Shown: positions 23,874 to 33,756 of the stretch, one piece after another
Layout of the letters: each line of letters starts with the position of its first letter
How positions within the stretch are numbered: position 1 is the stretch's first letter
From: Neoceratodus forsteri
Lineage: Eukaryota; Chordata; Ceratodontiformes; Ceratodontidae
Assembly: GCA_016271365.2 (NCBI GenBank)
Contig: JADMNL010000022.1
Location: 225,284,501 to 225,348,500 of the forward strand
DNA length: 64,000 bases
Reading direction: 5' to 3'
Made by a program: the position numbers and the translations under genes
The notes under the pieces: model-generated
What the model was told of the DNA's origin: nothing
Database searches by the model: none
The model's input: only the letters and a program-made list of their open reading frames with translations

Positions 23874-24092
23874 TTAAAGGGCAGGTATTCACTGTGTTTT
23901 CATTTCTTTTCCCAAGGTACAGAAGATTCCTGGTCAATAAAGAATTGTCTCCTACCTCTGTTTGTGTGTTTTATTCTTCGGATATTTACACCAGGATCCC
24001 TCCTCAGATTTTGCTCTATACCTCCGGTTGTTGCAAGTTTTAAGTTTTAAAATAAAAAAAAAAAGAAAACACAGTGAATACCTGCTCTTTAA
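23874..24092. repeat. 28 bp inverted repeat flanking a poly(A)-ended insert
   Basis: The left arm is 23874-23901 (TTAAAGGGCAGGTATTCACT and on to GTTTTC). The right arm, 24065-24092, is its reverse complement with one mismatch. The 163 bp between carries AATAAA at about 23937 and ends in an A-run at about 24048-24064, like a retrotransposed 3' end. A direct target duplication is not seen; the flanks are inverted. Confidence 0.75.
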
Positions 24093-24808
24093 CAGGATAT
24101 CATTAATGTATCATCTCATAATGATAAAAAGTTACTCATAGAGTATATTTTTTAAATCATTTAGAAGAACACAATGTTACAGGAAAACAATATTTAATGT
24201 TAGTATTATGTGGCATAAAATATGCTTTGGCTTTGCACACTATATTTGTATGTTCAACAACATCACCACAATGTCTGTAAGTAGAAATCACAATGTACAA
24301 AAACAATACTGTTTGATACCACAGTTGACTAATTTACTAACATGTTGACACAACTAAGTAATTTAACATGTCATCATTTTGTAATGTTGTTTAATACCAC
24401 AAGGGGTGCTTTACTAATATGTTGACACAACTGAGTATTTCTTTGTACAGAAGCATTTTATTGAAAATAGATTGATACACAAGGTAATGCAAAAAAAAAC
24501 AAACTGAAGAAATTCAGTTCACAAAAGGGCCTTAACATTACGAAATATAAACATAGGAACCTTAAAAACATAACATGATAGCCTTCTCAAACAGAGTATT
24601 ATTCAATGTTTAACCATCAAAAGTATAAACAGAACCATGTACTCAGAGAGCGTTGTATCACCCAACCCCCCCAGTCATCTACACAACTATTTACTATTAT
24701 GTTGACACTATAATATGGTTTAGTTCCACAATTGAATAATTTACTGATATGCTGACAAACCTGAGTAATTTACTGATAATTTGGCATTGTATAATATGGT
24801 TTGATAAC
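24093..24808. repeat. A+T-rich degenerate tandem repeat (left part)
   Basis: The phrase TTTACTAAYATGTTGACACAACTGAGTA recurs, loosely spaced about 70-80 bp, at about 24336, 24410, 24690 and 24740. The array resumes at 27501 on the other side of the hAT insertion (ATGTACTAATATGTGAACAC and TCTAATATGTTGATATTG). Confidence 0.6.
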
Positions 24809-25019
24809 CAAGGGCGTAGCTACCGATACACCAGACATGCCAGGGCATGCAGCAAATATCCGGGGGGTAGCAGAAGTCAGATGTCCTGCCCGCATTCTTA
24901 TGTTTGCAGTCTTTTTTTTTTTTTCCCCACAGGCTTTCCCTAGCCACTCTGAGTGCTTTCTTAAGTTTGGGGGGGAGGATGGGGTCACGTCACTCATTCG
25001 ACCTGATTGAGGAATTATG

Positions 25020-25560
25020 TTGCCCATCTCAATCATGTCCGCATAACAGAAAGGAGGCGTGGCTCTTTGGCTAGTAAGGGGCAGAGCGGGGTCGAGCAGG
25101 CTCCTTAAATGCGGAGGAAATCTGCAATGTGCACTACTCTGCAGTCACTTCATTCCCCTTGCTTGTTGCTGCAGTGCTGATAGTAGAAGAGCGGCGTGGA
25201 GTTCGTTCAGCAGGTGAGGACTGTGACTGAGGAGAATTGAAAACTACCGGCAGGTACGGATTCCAGAACTAAGGCTATTAGTGCTGCTGCCTGAAGGTCA
25301 AGACTCGAGACGACAAGCTAGCCGAGGAGAAGAGAGAACAGGATCGAGCAAGGAGGCTTCTGAGGCTGAGCCGCTGCCTACCCTACCCTGCAAGTTTACT
25401 GCCGTGCCGTTCACCCGACCTGGGCTGTTGCCTTGCAAAGTGTAATTCTGCTTCCTAGTAGGCGGTGTAGCAGTAGCACCGTGAGTCTGTGTCTCCACTA
25501 TCTCCATGTGTGTGTCTGTAGTTCGTGACTGAGGTAAGATTCTTCAACTGCTTTTTAGGG
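25020..25560 (+). promoter_or_regulatory. CpG-rich, leader-like segment inside the hAT element
   Basis: This stretch is visibly richer in G, C and CpG than anything around it. It contains TTAAATGCG at about 25106 and two splice-donor-like sites: CAG/GTGAGG at about 25213 and GAG/GTAAGA at about 25532. It could be the promoter and untranslated first exon(s) of an autonomous parent, kept after loss of the transposase. No start codon opens a convincing protein. Confidence 0.4.
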
Positions 25561-25990
25561 AATTTACAAATTACAGAAGAGCACTGAACTAAGGGGGGGT
25601 CATAGAAAACTGACAAGCAGAGAAATCATGTAAATGTGGAGAAAGAAATAGAGAAATATGTTGGTCTTTTAAGTTTTACCCTCCTCTAATTAATAACTGA
25701 CTGGATATGGGGATGGGCAGGGCAGCAAGGTATAAAGCTGAGAATACTTTAGCTAGCAGGTCACTATGGGATATAAAGGAAAGTAATACAACAGCAGCAA
25801 AGGATGTCCCTCCTCCCTCCCTCCCCAAGCTCAGGGAAACATACAGTACATGACAACTAAAGTAATCTCCAGTATTGACAAACTGCATTTACACTGGCAA
25901 AATATATTAGTAAGTCACCTGCTCTTCTGTTTGTTATTTTTAATGCTTAAAAATATACCAGTAAGCTATGGAAGTGTATAAAATGTGGAG

Positions 25991-26453
25991 CATGGGTGTA
26001 GCCAGGCATACTCCAAGTACTCCATGGTGTGCAGTTTTATTTAAGGGGGTAGCAAATAGTCTCTGAACAGCTTCCTTTTTCCATGACAACTAACTAAGAA
26101 AATACTGAACCTTTCTGTAATTTTATTCATAGGAGTCGAAACTAGAAGGACTGGTCACTAATACTCTCTTTGCATCCCAAAGACAATACAACTTCATATG
26201 CTCTGGACTGGTATGTGGGTATCTTAGGGAGCAATGCATGGCATTTGTATTCACCCATGCATGGCAACAACTATTGTCACGAGATACAAAAGTTGTATTT
26301 ATTGTGCCAAATGAGGCAACAAACACGGTCGTGGTGTACATTTGTATATTCCCTTGCTACACCTGGGGGGGGGGAGTACACCCTAACAAAGGGGAGAGGG
26401 GTAGCAGTGAGTCCACTTGGTGTGCAGATCTGAAATCCCTGGCTACACCCCTG
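25991..26453 (+). mobile_element. Nested hAT-type MITE (463 bp), 8 bp target duplication
   Basis: The ends are CATGGGTGTAGCCAGG at 25991 and, read inward from 26453, CAGGGGTGTAGCCAGG (15 of 16). ATGTGGAG flanks it at 25983-25990 and 26454-26461. Subterminal blocks (GGGGGTAGCA near the left, GTAGCAGTGA...TTGGTGTGCAG near the right) match the ends of the enclosing element, so both belong to one family. Confidence 0.9.
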
Positions 26454-26987
26454 ATGTGGAGATGAGATCAGGACAACACTTCCATTTCAGTGTGCAGAGT
26501 TGGGTTTATGCAGGTATGCAAACTGCTGCTAGCTGCAGTGCACGAAAGCTATAAGGGATATGCAGTAGCAAAATATGCAGTTTATCTTCAAGTCTGCGGG
26601 GACGAGACCCTTCACTTGCTTTGTTGTTTGTTTTTTTGTTTTATTTATTTATACTGATAGGACCATGGGCCAAGAAGACCAGTTTCCATGGGCGATCAGT
26701 GTGGAAAGGTTTTCCCCATCACAAGTGGTGATAATAATATGTTGTGTATTTTGTGTCAGGTCATGGCGCATTTGTTTTGAACAACATTAGTTTACTAGTA
26801 GTAACTTATTTGTGTGAAGAGTTACCTGCTGTGTGCTTTGAACTGCTGGCTTTATTGCTGCAGAGGGCTAGCATGATATCATTTGCATTGTGAAAGCTCA
26901 TTTCTGGTTGTTTCAGCAGTCTATTGTAATATACTGTATCTAACCTTCAAGACAGTTGTTTGTGACATACCTGGCTTGACTGTATAA

Positions 26988-27012
26988 GTGTGTGTGTGTG
27001 TGTGTGTGTGTG
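26988..27012. repeat. (TG)n microsatellite
   Basis: A TG run immediately before the 123 bp tandem repeat. Confidence 0.95.
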
Positions 27013-27345
27013 GACCTCTGTTGGACTGGCTACCTTGATGTAGTACAGAGGCTTGTCACAATGCAATATTGTAACAAAAAGCCAGTCTGTTAGTCTGAAA
27101 CCTGTTGGTGTGACATGTCTCGTGTGGTTGGAATGGACCTTTGTGGGGCTGGCTACCTTGATGTGGTACAGAGGCTTGTCACAATGCAATATTGTAACCA
27201 AAAGCCAGTCTGTTAGTCTGAAACCTGTTGGTGTGGCATGTCTGGTGTGGTGGGAATGGACCTCTGTGGGACTGGCTACCTTGATGAGGTATAGGGTGGT
27301 CACAGTAAAATATTGTAACCAAAAGCCAGTCTGCCACACCTTTTG
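27013..27345 (+). repeat. 123 bp tandem repeat, nearly three units
   Basis: GGCTACCTTGATG recurs at 27028, 27151 and 27274, and CAATATTGTAAC follows each. The overlapping ORFs on both strands are products of the repeat (123 is a multiple of three). Confidence 0.9.
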
Positions 27346-27500
27346 GTGGTGTGGTTAGTGGTGTGCTGGTATATAATACAGAAAATAACGCATTGGGTGA
27401 GGGTGTATGGATGGGGAGGGGCAGCTCACCCTAATTGGGGGGGGGGTAGCAGTGACTCCACACTTGGTGTGCAGTTCAGAAATTCCTGGCTACACCCCTG

Positions 27501-27699
27501 TTGATAACACAACTGAATAATGTACTAATATGTGAACACAATGGTATTTTTCTAATATGTTGATATTGCATGATTATACATAATTTTCTGCCGTCATGGT
27601 TCTATGTTTCTGTAATACTGTGTATGGTATACCACATAAAGCACTGTTAACATATACTAATATACTATGAAGCCAGCAAAATAGGCCCTATGGTGTATG
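27501..27699. repeat. A+T-rich degenerate tandem repeat (right part) with a CR1-like tail
   Basis: Continuation of the array before the hAT. TTCTGCCGTCATGG followed by TTCTATGTTTCT at about 27588 looks like a CR1 3' end remnant. Confidence 0.5.
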
Positions 27700-28090
27700 G
27701 AGTCTGCTTGATGGTCAGTGCCTATGCAGGGCACCGATTTTTAGCTCTCCCTCCACCCCCACAAGGACCCCTATTTCCCAGCAGGCTTCTGGATGTACCC
27801 ACCCCTGCACCTACCCCAGCCTTCTTGAACTCCTTGACAGTAATAGCAGCCTCCAGCTCTCTGGGCAACACATTCCAGAGCTCCACCACTCTCAGTGAAG
27901 TAGCCTTCCTGTTTCCCCGTTAACCCCCCCCCCCCATCCAGCTCCATGGGGTGTCCCCTGGTGGTCCCCGGTTCCCTTCGCTGTATGACACCCTCAAGAC
28001 TTACCTTATTGACCCCCATGAGATACTTGAAAACCTTTATCATATCCCCCGTCTCTTCTCTCCTCCAATATCTATCTATAGATTGATAGA
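27700..28090 (-). mobile_element. CR1-type LINE 3' fragment
   Basis: On the minus strand it reads GDMIKVFKYLMGVNKV at about 28050 and then a Gly-rich frame, a typical CR1 C-terminal region and 3' end. It shows as CATATCCCCCGTCTCTTCTC on the plus strand. It ends at the TCTATCTATAG run near 28070. Confidence 0.75.
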
Positions 28091-29190
28091 TATTGTAAAT
28101 GCAGCTCATACAAGGTTTTCAAAAAATAACTTTTATTTTATGTTAATGTTTCTGACTTTTGGTTCTCATTTGAGTAAAACAAATAACTTCTACATGATTA
28201 TATAACACATACATTACAAAGCTCTCCAATGGTGTTAGGAACAATTTCAATTTGTCATTCCTCAATCCTTAAACCATCCCATGTTTTTGCAGGTTTCACT
28301 TGCAAAGCATGAGAAGATAATATGGATAGACTTTGTGTAGTTAGCTAAAATCTGTTGTGCGTGGTATTTACAACGCAAAGATAGCCCAGCTGTAAGATAA
28401 TAGTAATGTCACTTGTAGATGTGTGTGACTCCGTAAGCTAACTTGCAGATATGCTTAAAATTGTACCTTTTACTGCTTGGTGTTATTAAGTTGTTACAAT
28501 TGATTAGGTGATATTGAGAGTTGCCGACGCTAGTGATGAACATCTTCACAGAGGAGGACAGTGGCATTTATAGTTTATGTATCATGTTTAGTTTTTCTGA
28601 CTCCTGGGAAAAACATTTTCTATAAAATAAAGCGGCAATTCCTAAACTCCGCGTAGAATACAATGCTAAATACAGTTCCAATTCAGCTGGAAAAGTACTC
28701 ACCCTTTCCCTACAAAGAAAATTCGTAGTTTTGTAAAGTGAAATCTTTCCGCACTTATTCACAAAAAAGTATGTTTTTGCCGGGTGGCCTTTGGGGTAGT
28801 CAACAACATTTATTTCACAGGATTATAAACAATTTTATCAATGCAGAAGAACACTATTTCAATTTTAAAGCAGGAGTATCTTGATTGAATGCGTGTCACT
28901 CAGGCATACTCGGATTACTCCATCAGATTGTTTTATTACTGGCACTAGGTCATTTCAGGAGTTATTTTTCGAGAGTGATTTCCTCGTTCAGGTACCAGAG
29001 GCCATAGTATTACACAATAAATTGCCAAACACTACAGTAATTTTGATCACAGCAATTACTTTGTATCGTATTTAAATAATGGCATAAATCAGTACAGCAA
29101 ACGTTTGGGTAGACTTATCGACAAACCAGTGAAAGATTTACGAATATAAATTAGTCCGCGGCAAGTTCTGAAATATAGGGACTCTACAGC
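28091..29190. other. No gene seen
   Basis: Mostly A+T-rich and apparently unique. Short ORFs at 28568-28762 and 28881-29075 carry no recognised domain. A J-segment-like peptide near 28960 was considered and rejected. Confidence 0.4.
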
Positions 29191-29269
29191 CTTTGTCTTG
29201 CCGCCCCACCCTCACCCGCGGGGCTCATAAGACTGGTGTTTGTGGTGGGGGGGGGGGCTGTCCAACCAA

Positions 29270-29640
29270 ACCCTTTGTAAGAGGCTACGTCTGGTACAGA
29301 GAGCACCAACTTGGAACCAGGAGAGAACAGGTTCAAACACCGCACACCACTGGAGCCAAACACACGTTGCTTGCTTGACCTACTGCAAATAACCTAATCT
29401 CTTAGTGTTCTATTCTGCCCCGCAGCATATAATTAGAAACAGGGCTTCGCTGAATATGGTGTAACATTTGCTGCAGCTGCACTATCCTGGATAAATACAG
29501 CTTAATCTGATTCAAGGTCAGTTGGCATTCATCTGTAACCCCTTCCCCCGGGTCGTGCCTGAAAATAGGCAGGATTTGTCTAGTGCACTTACCCGGTCAA
29601 CAAAAACTAAATAAAAATAAATAAAAAATAAATAAGTACA
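29270..29640 (+). mobile_element. tRNA-derived SINE with LINE-like 3' tail
   Basis: An A-box-like GGCTACGTCTGGTACAGAGA and B-box-like AGGTTCAAACACC form the head. The tail is CCTGAAAATAGGCAGG...GCACTTACCCGGTCAAC, then an A-rich (AAATA)n run. The same tail ends the L2 at 36565 and the fragment at 30870-31010. Confidence 0.65.
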
Positions 29641-29748
29641 AAAAAGAATTGCCTATAAAATTTTTTTAATTTAACTGATGATAGTGTCAACCAACTCAGA
29701 TATCACATGGGTGTCCTTTATATCTCCCTTGGCGGAATCAAGTGTGAA

Positions 29749-29757
29749 AAATGTTGA
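29749..29757 (-). promoter_or_regulatory. Candidate RSS nonamer of the V segment (weak)
   Basis: TCAACATTT on the minus strand, 23 bp after the heptamer-like CACGGTA. It matches only four of nine positions of the consensus ACAAAAACC. Confidence 0.35.
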
Positions 29758-29780
29758 TGTGTCACATGCTAAGGATTATT

Positions 29781-29787
29781 TACCGTG
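29781..29787 (-). promoter_or_regulatory. Candidate RSS heptamer of the V segment
   Basis: CACGGTA directly after the last V codons (minus strand); five of seven positions fit CACAGTG, including the essential CAC. The 23 bp spacer class is right for a TCR V segment. Confidence 0.5.
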
Positions 29788-30070
29788 TCACTCACAGCAC
29801 AGTAATACACAGCCTCTGCATCTCGAATCTCCACATCAGAAATCTGTAAAAAACTAAAACTCAATAACTTGTCCACTGAGATATTATAATGTCCAGCACA
29901 TTCACCTGGTGAGGGACCAGATACTACACGCTCGGGAGCCTGCCCTGGGAGCTGGCGGTACCAGAAACTGGCATAAAGTGTACTCAGACTGTTATTGCAA
30001 TAAAATGTAACCGTTCCTCCTTCATTTGAAGTTGCTTGAGGGGTCTGAAGCACTTGAGAATTACAGTCAC
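29788..30070 (-). CDS. T-cell-receptor-like variable segment, V exon
   Basis: The exon encodes the antigen-binding V domain of a T-cell receptor chain, closest in style to alpha/delta V segments; this call rests on framework motifs, not on a search. In order it has an N-terminal strand (NSQVLQTPQATSNEGG), the first Cys in TVTFYC, the core Trp in SFWYRQLPGQAPERV, a CDR2/FR3 part with GHYNISVDKLLSFSFLQIS, and DAEAVYYCAVSD at the 3' end. Length, spacing and motifs are normal, and there is no stop or frameshift. The acceptor TTTATCTTCACAG precedes it and the phase matches the leader exon (split AGT codon). Two extra cysteines (SDCNS near the start, GECAG near CDR2) are unusual. The segment end is set by the CAC of the recombination signal. 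It could be a Vdelta rather than a Valpha; the chain cannot be settled without neighbours. Confidence 0.85.
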
Positions 30071-30177
30071 CTGTGAAGATAAAGTACAATAAGGTAGTAT
30101 TGTTAGGCTGCAGATTTTTCTAGTCAAAAACACCCAACAAATATAAAAAAAGGGAAGTTGTATAAGCTGATACGTAC

Positions 30178-30253
30178 TCTGGCGTAAAAAGTTAAATAAA
30201 ACAATTAAAATGCATGTCACAGTGCAGCGTGCAAAACTGCGAAATAAATCCAT
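30178..30253 (-). CDS. V segment leader exon (L-part 1)
   Basis: ATG at 30253 starts MDLFRSFARC and a hydrophobic signal-peptide core (VTCILIVLFNFL), ending RQ plus one base of a split codon. The donor is GTACGT at 30177-30172. With the V exon at 30070 this leaves a 107 bp intron, the size and phase normal for V leaders. A GTG lies just before this ATG; the ATG is chosen as the usual eukaryotic start. Cleavage would occur close to the exon junction so the mature V domain starts near SDCNS. Confidence 0.8.
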
Positions 30254-30395
30254 CACAGTCTGGCAAAATATACTAGGGAACTTTCAAATCTAGCATTCAT
30301 CGGCCATTAAGTAAGTGACACCTTAATGTTTCACATATTTGACAAAAATGCAGAAGATTTATATTTTTCTTGTGGTTTTACCAATGTTTGTCCGA

Positions 30396-30403
30396 TGACG
30401 TAA
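30396..30403 (-). promoter_or_regulatory. CRE-like site upstream of the V segment
   Basis: TGACGTAA on the plus strand (TTACGTCA on the minus strand), about 145 bp upstream of the leader ATG. CRE/ATF sites are a known feature of TCR V promoters. Function is inferred from position only. Confidence 0.45.
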
Positions 30404-30869
30404 GAGATGTGCGAGCCAACCTTTCAGTGCTAATGTTAGTTTTGTGGAACGAGAGCTCCACCTTCAGAGGTTGATTAGCCATCTGCTTGGTTGGGGCAGA
30501 AGTCGGGACTGACTAAAATACGGTAGATTATTATTTATTCATTTTTATTTTTTGCATTTGCTCAGTGTGCAAAGCCATTCTGTTTATCGTTACAAAGCAT
30601 TATTCAAGAGTACTGAGAGCAAACAGACAGCTCTGGCATTTGCGAGGTGCCCTTCAATTAATTACAATTACTACTAGAAAAACAAGACCTAGCACTCTAA
30701 CGACCTCACAGAGAACATATCTTTGGGGAAAAAAATTAGAATGCCTGCCTAGAGTTTGGCACTAGCGGGCGCTTCAGAAGTCTATGAAGCACAGCATGGT
30801 GTGAAATCTTAGACTGACATTCTAATTTCCACGACTGTGTTGCTGAACTGTGAGTGTTAATGCCTTTAC
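30404..30869. other. V upstream flank, no further gene seen
   Basis: The right part is A+T-rich. No second V segment or exon was recognised. The ORF at 30565-30765 has no domain. Confidence 0.4.
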
Positions 30870-31010
30870 TATTTTTATTTATTTATTTTTGTTGACTGGG
30901 TGGGTACTCTAGACAGCAGAGCTGCCTATTTTCAGGCACCACCCACCGGGGAAGTTACATACAATGGGGTAAAATGCAGCAGTAAAGTACATGGATAAGA
31001 CAGGTGAACA
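30870..31010 (-). mobile_element. L2-like LINE or SINE 3' tail
   Basis: Reversed, it reads TGCCTGAAAATAGGCAGC, then ACCCACCCAGTCAAC and (AAATA)n. This is the tail shared with 29270-29640. Confidence 0.6.
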
Positions 31011-31084
31011 GTTCTACATCGGGCGCCCAGATGGCAGCCGCAAGAACTACACCACTACAGACTACACAGAAAACTTCCCAAAAA

Positions 31085-31380
31085 TGGTTCTTAAAATGAA
31101 TTATTTGTTATTACACAGTTATTGTACAAGGGGGTGTGGGGTGTAGGGGGCGGAGCCTCTCAAACACAATAATTTAAATAATTATAAATTGCACGAACTT
31201 CACTGGAGCACCTAGGGCGTGTGTGTATGATGGGGGGCGGGGCGGCAGCCTCACAGAAACAATAAATAAAAACGCAAAATGTTCTTAAGATTAGTGATTA
31301 TTCATTGCACGCACTTAATGGGGTTGGGGAGCACCCTCTCAGAAACAAGAAAATCAATTACAAACAGTACCACCAAATGT
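31085..31380. repeat. ~115-120 bp degenerate tandem repeat
   Basis: CCTCTCARAMACAA followed by an AATTA-rich stretch and TTGCACGMACTT recurs two to three times (about 31165, 31250 and 31343), separated by G-rich GGGGCGGGG-type runs. Confidence 0.5.
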
Positions 31381-31639
31381 ATAATGTGGCCCATTAAAAA
31401 AGTTACCTGCCATTCTCGGGTGATAAAACTTTAAATTGCCAACTTAGCACCAATTCTGTGTGACAGGCAAAGACACAAAAGACTGTCCTAGATGGGTAGA
31501 GACTGTATCCTTAACTTGTTTCTGATTTCAGTACATGATTCTTTTATATTGTAGTATTAAACACTGGGTGTACTAATATTTTGTAAATATCAGCAAAAAC
31601 ATCAACAAAATGTTCCTTTGCATCTCACTTTGAATGGAG

Positions 31640-33480
31640 TTTCACTCCATGTGTCAGTATCTTAAATCTTGTAGTTGCAGCTACAAGTCTGGGAATATAT
31701 ACTAACACTCATTTATCAAACAAAACACTATTAAACAATGTACACCTCACAGTGGCAGAAGACATAAGGAATTGGCAAAACAGTGGCATCATACATAACA
31801 ACAAACACAATAGTACAACAAAGAGTATTGAGTACCAGGGGTAAACTGGTTCCAGAAGAGCTGGGGGAGAGCCTTACTCAGTGACACAGGGACAAGTGCC
31901 AGGGTAGATCTAAAAGGGGAAGGCAAGGAAGTGTCAGCTCCCCCCACAGCAGCAGTGATCTGCTTTATCAAAACTTGCAGAGTTCCATTTTAAAAATTCA
32001 GTGAGTTTGGAAGTGAATGAGCTCCAGCAGTAAGTAGTTCCATAATTTCCCAGCAAAAACAAAGAAAGTGTTTTCTCCCATTTTGTTGTTACACTTGGGT
32101 ATGGCAAGGTATGACATAACAGCTGATCTCAGTGGGTAGGCAGATGGGGCTGGTTTTAGCAGGAGAGACAGCTTGTCAGGTTTCTGGGCATTGATGATGC
32201 TAACGCAGCAACAAATGGTGAATTGACAGAAGGCTTTGGGGGAGAGCCAGCCAAGGTGGAGTAGCAGAAGCAGTGGTGAGTGAGCTTGGGTACAGACAGG
32301 GCAAAGCAGAAGATGCTATTATAGCAGATGTCCCACTTATGGAGGAGAACATTAGAGGATACAGGAAGGGCAATCGTACAGTGGGCAAGTTTAGATCTCA
32401 GGATCCCCTGAGCAATGTCAGCCTAACTGCCACTGTCAGATTGTGTCTAACTCTGCAGGCCAACCCCAGCTTTATGTTGGCAGCTTTGACTGTGGTAGAG
32501 AGAGGCAGGTCGAAGTCCAGGCCTGGGTCCAGGATGATGCCTAGGTATTTAAATGAGGCGATGGTATAGAGTGGGGGGCTCATCAGATCTTCTGATGTTG
32601 AGGGTTAGGGCAGGTCCTGATTTTGGGCCTAGATCTGAAGAGCATGGAAACTGTCTTTTTGTTGTTGAGGATGAGTTTGTTTTGCTTCAGCCACTACTGG
32701 ATGCTTTTGAAGTCGAAGTTCAGGTTCAAGTTGATATTAGATAGGTCATTGGAGGCAGTATGGCGCAGTGGGTTAAGGCTCTGAGCTGCAAATCTGGAGA
32801 CCTGGGTTTGAATCCCACAGCCCCCTAGGTGCATACTGTGTGACTCTGAGCAAGTCGCTTAACTTCCTTGTGCTCCCAGGTTGCACCTGCAAACAAGCTT
32901 TCAGCTTAGTGTGTCTCACCTGGTAAAATAATTGGTTAAAAAAATAAATAAATAAATAATTGGTTAAAAAAAAAAGGTCAGAGGAGCTGGAGTATAGGAC
33001 CATGTCATCTTCATATAGATGGGTGGAACCTGAGCCCAACATTGGGGGGAGATCATTGATGAAAATCAAAAAGAGTAGGGGGCACAAAATGGATCCTTGC
33101 GGTACACTGATCCAGGTGTGAGAGAGAGAGGACTTGTCATTGTTGATCTGCACAAATTGCTGATGATCCAAGAGATAACTGGAGAACCAAGTGGTTGCCA
33201 TGGGAGAGAAAGCAAAGGTGGACAGTTTGGAAAGGAGCAGGGGGTGGTCCACCAGATCTAACGGCCTTGTGGGATCCATGAAAATAGCCTCAATGAGAAG
33301 GCCTTTGTTCATAGCCAACTGGATGGTGGTGGTGAGCTGGATGAGGGCAGTGGAAATATTGTACCCCCACCAGAAGCCATGCTGGCCTAAGGAGAGAAGA
33401 TTGTGGAGGTGCAGGTGGTCCAAGACCTGGGTGGCTATAATTTTCTCAATAATTTTGTACCACTACTAAACTTTTGGAGT
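31640..33480 (-). mobile_element. L2-type LINE, reverse transcriptase to C-terminus, interrupted by a SINE
   Basis: On the minus strand: QHGFWWGYNISTALIQLTT (about 33380), DLVDHPLLLSKL, SVPQGSILCPLLFLIFINDL (about 33090) and LYEDDMVLYSSS (about 33010, the catalytic YADD changed to YEDD). After the SINE come FKYLGIILDPGLDF (about 32550) and a C-terminal KLWNYLLLELIHF (about 32035). The order is that of the L2 RT domain. The LD(L)S catalytic block reads MDPTR, and stops and frameshifts are present. The 3' end is not sharp. Confidence 0.82.
32749..32974 (+). mobile_element. tRNA-derived SINE (type S1) inserted in the L2
   Basis: The best-preserved copy: A-box-like TGGCGCAGTGGGTTAAGG, B-box-like GGGTTTGAATCCCA, core TGTGACTCTGAGCAAGTC, then a tail with CACCTGGTAAAATAATTGG and an A-rich end. 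AGGTCA flanks it at 32743-32748 and 32975-32980. Confidence 0.88.
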
Positions 33481-33756
33481 ATATTTCCTATGCTTTTTTT
33501 TACAAAGGTATATCCTTTTTGAAGTTGATAGACTGCTGGTCCTTTTGCTTCTATTTTTGAAGAGTATTTCTAACTAACTGAAGTTAGAACAATTTCTGTT
33601 AGCCACATGTTAGTATAGGTATACATGTGGTACAGTAACCATTAAGATTAATGGTCACTGATATGACCTCTATATCTCCACAAACTGGATTCTTTTCTAC
33701 CTCTGATCTACCCTCAGTGCAGCTCTCCTATTCAAAACAGCACTATCCCTGCATGT
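33481..33756. other. No feature recognised
   Basis: A+T-rich sequence between the L2 and the next LINE tail. Confidence 0.35.

Larger units (their letters stand above)
24809..27500 (+). mobile_element. hAT-type DNA transposon (2692 bp with nested insert), 8 bp target duplication
   Basis: The ends are inverted: CAAGGGCGTAGCTA at 24809 and, read inward from 27500, CAGGGGTGTAGCCA (11 of 14 match; all mismatches are transitions). TTGATAAC flanks it exactly at 24801-24808 and 27501-27508, the 8 bp duplication typical of hAT elements. The subterminal phrase GGTGTGCAG near the right end also occurs in the nested relative. I find no transposase, so it is non-autonomous. It holds a CpG-rich leader-like stretch (25020-25560), a (TG)n run and a 123 bp tandem repeat. 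The strand is nominal. Confidence 0.88.

Noticed and set aside
26947..27358. 130-residue ORF with three repeats
   Set aside because: It follows the 123 bp tandem repeat inside the hAT element.
28940..28999. A J-segment-like peptide (LFFESDFLVQVP) followed by a GT
   Set aside because: The two glycine positions of the FGxG motif are replaced, no proper 12-type recombination signal precedes it, and it is on the opposite strand to the V segment.
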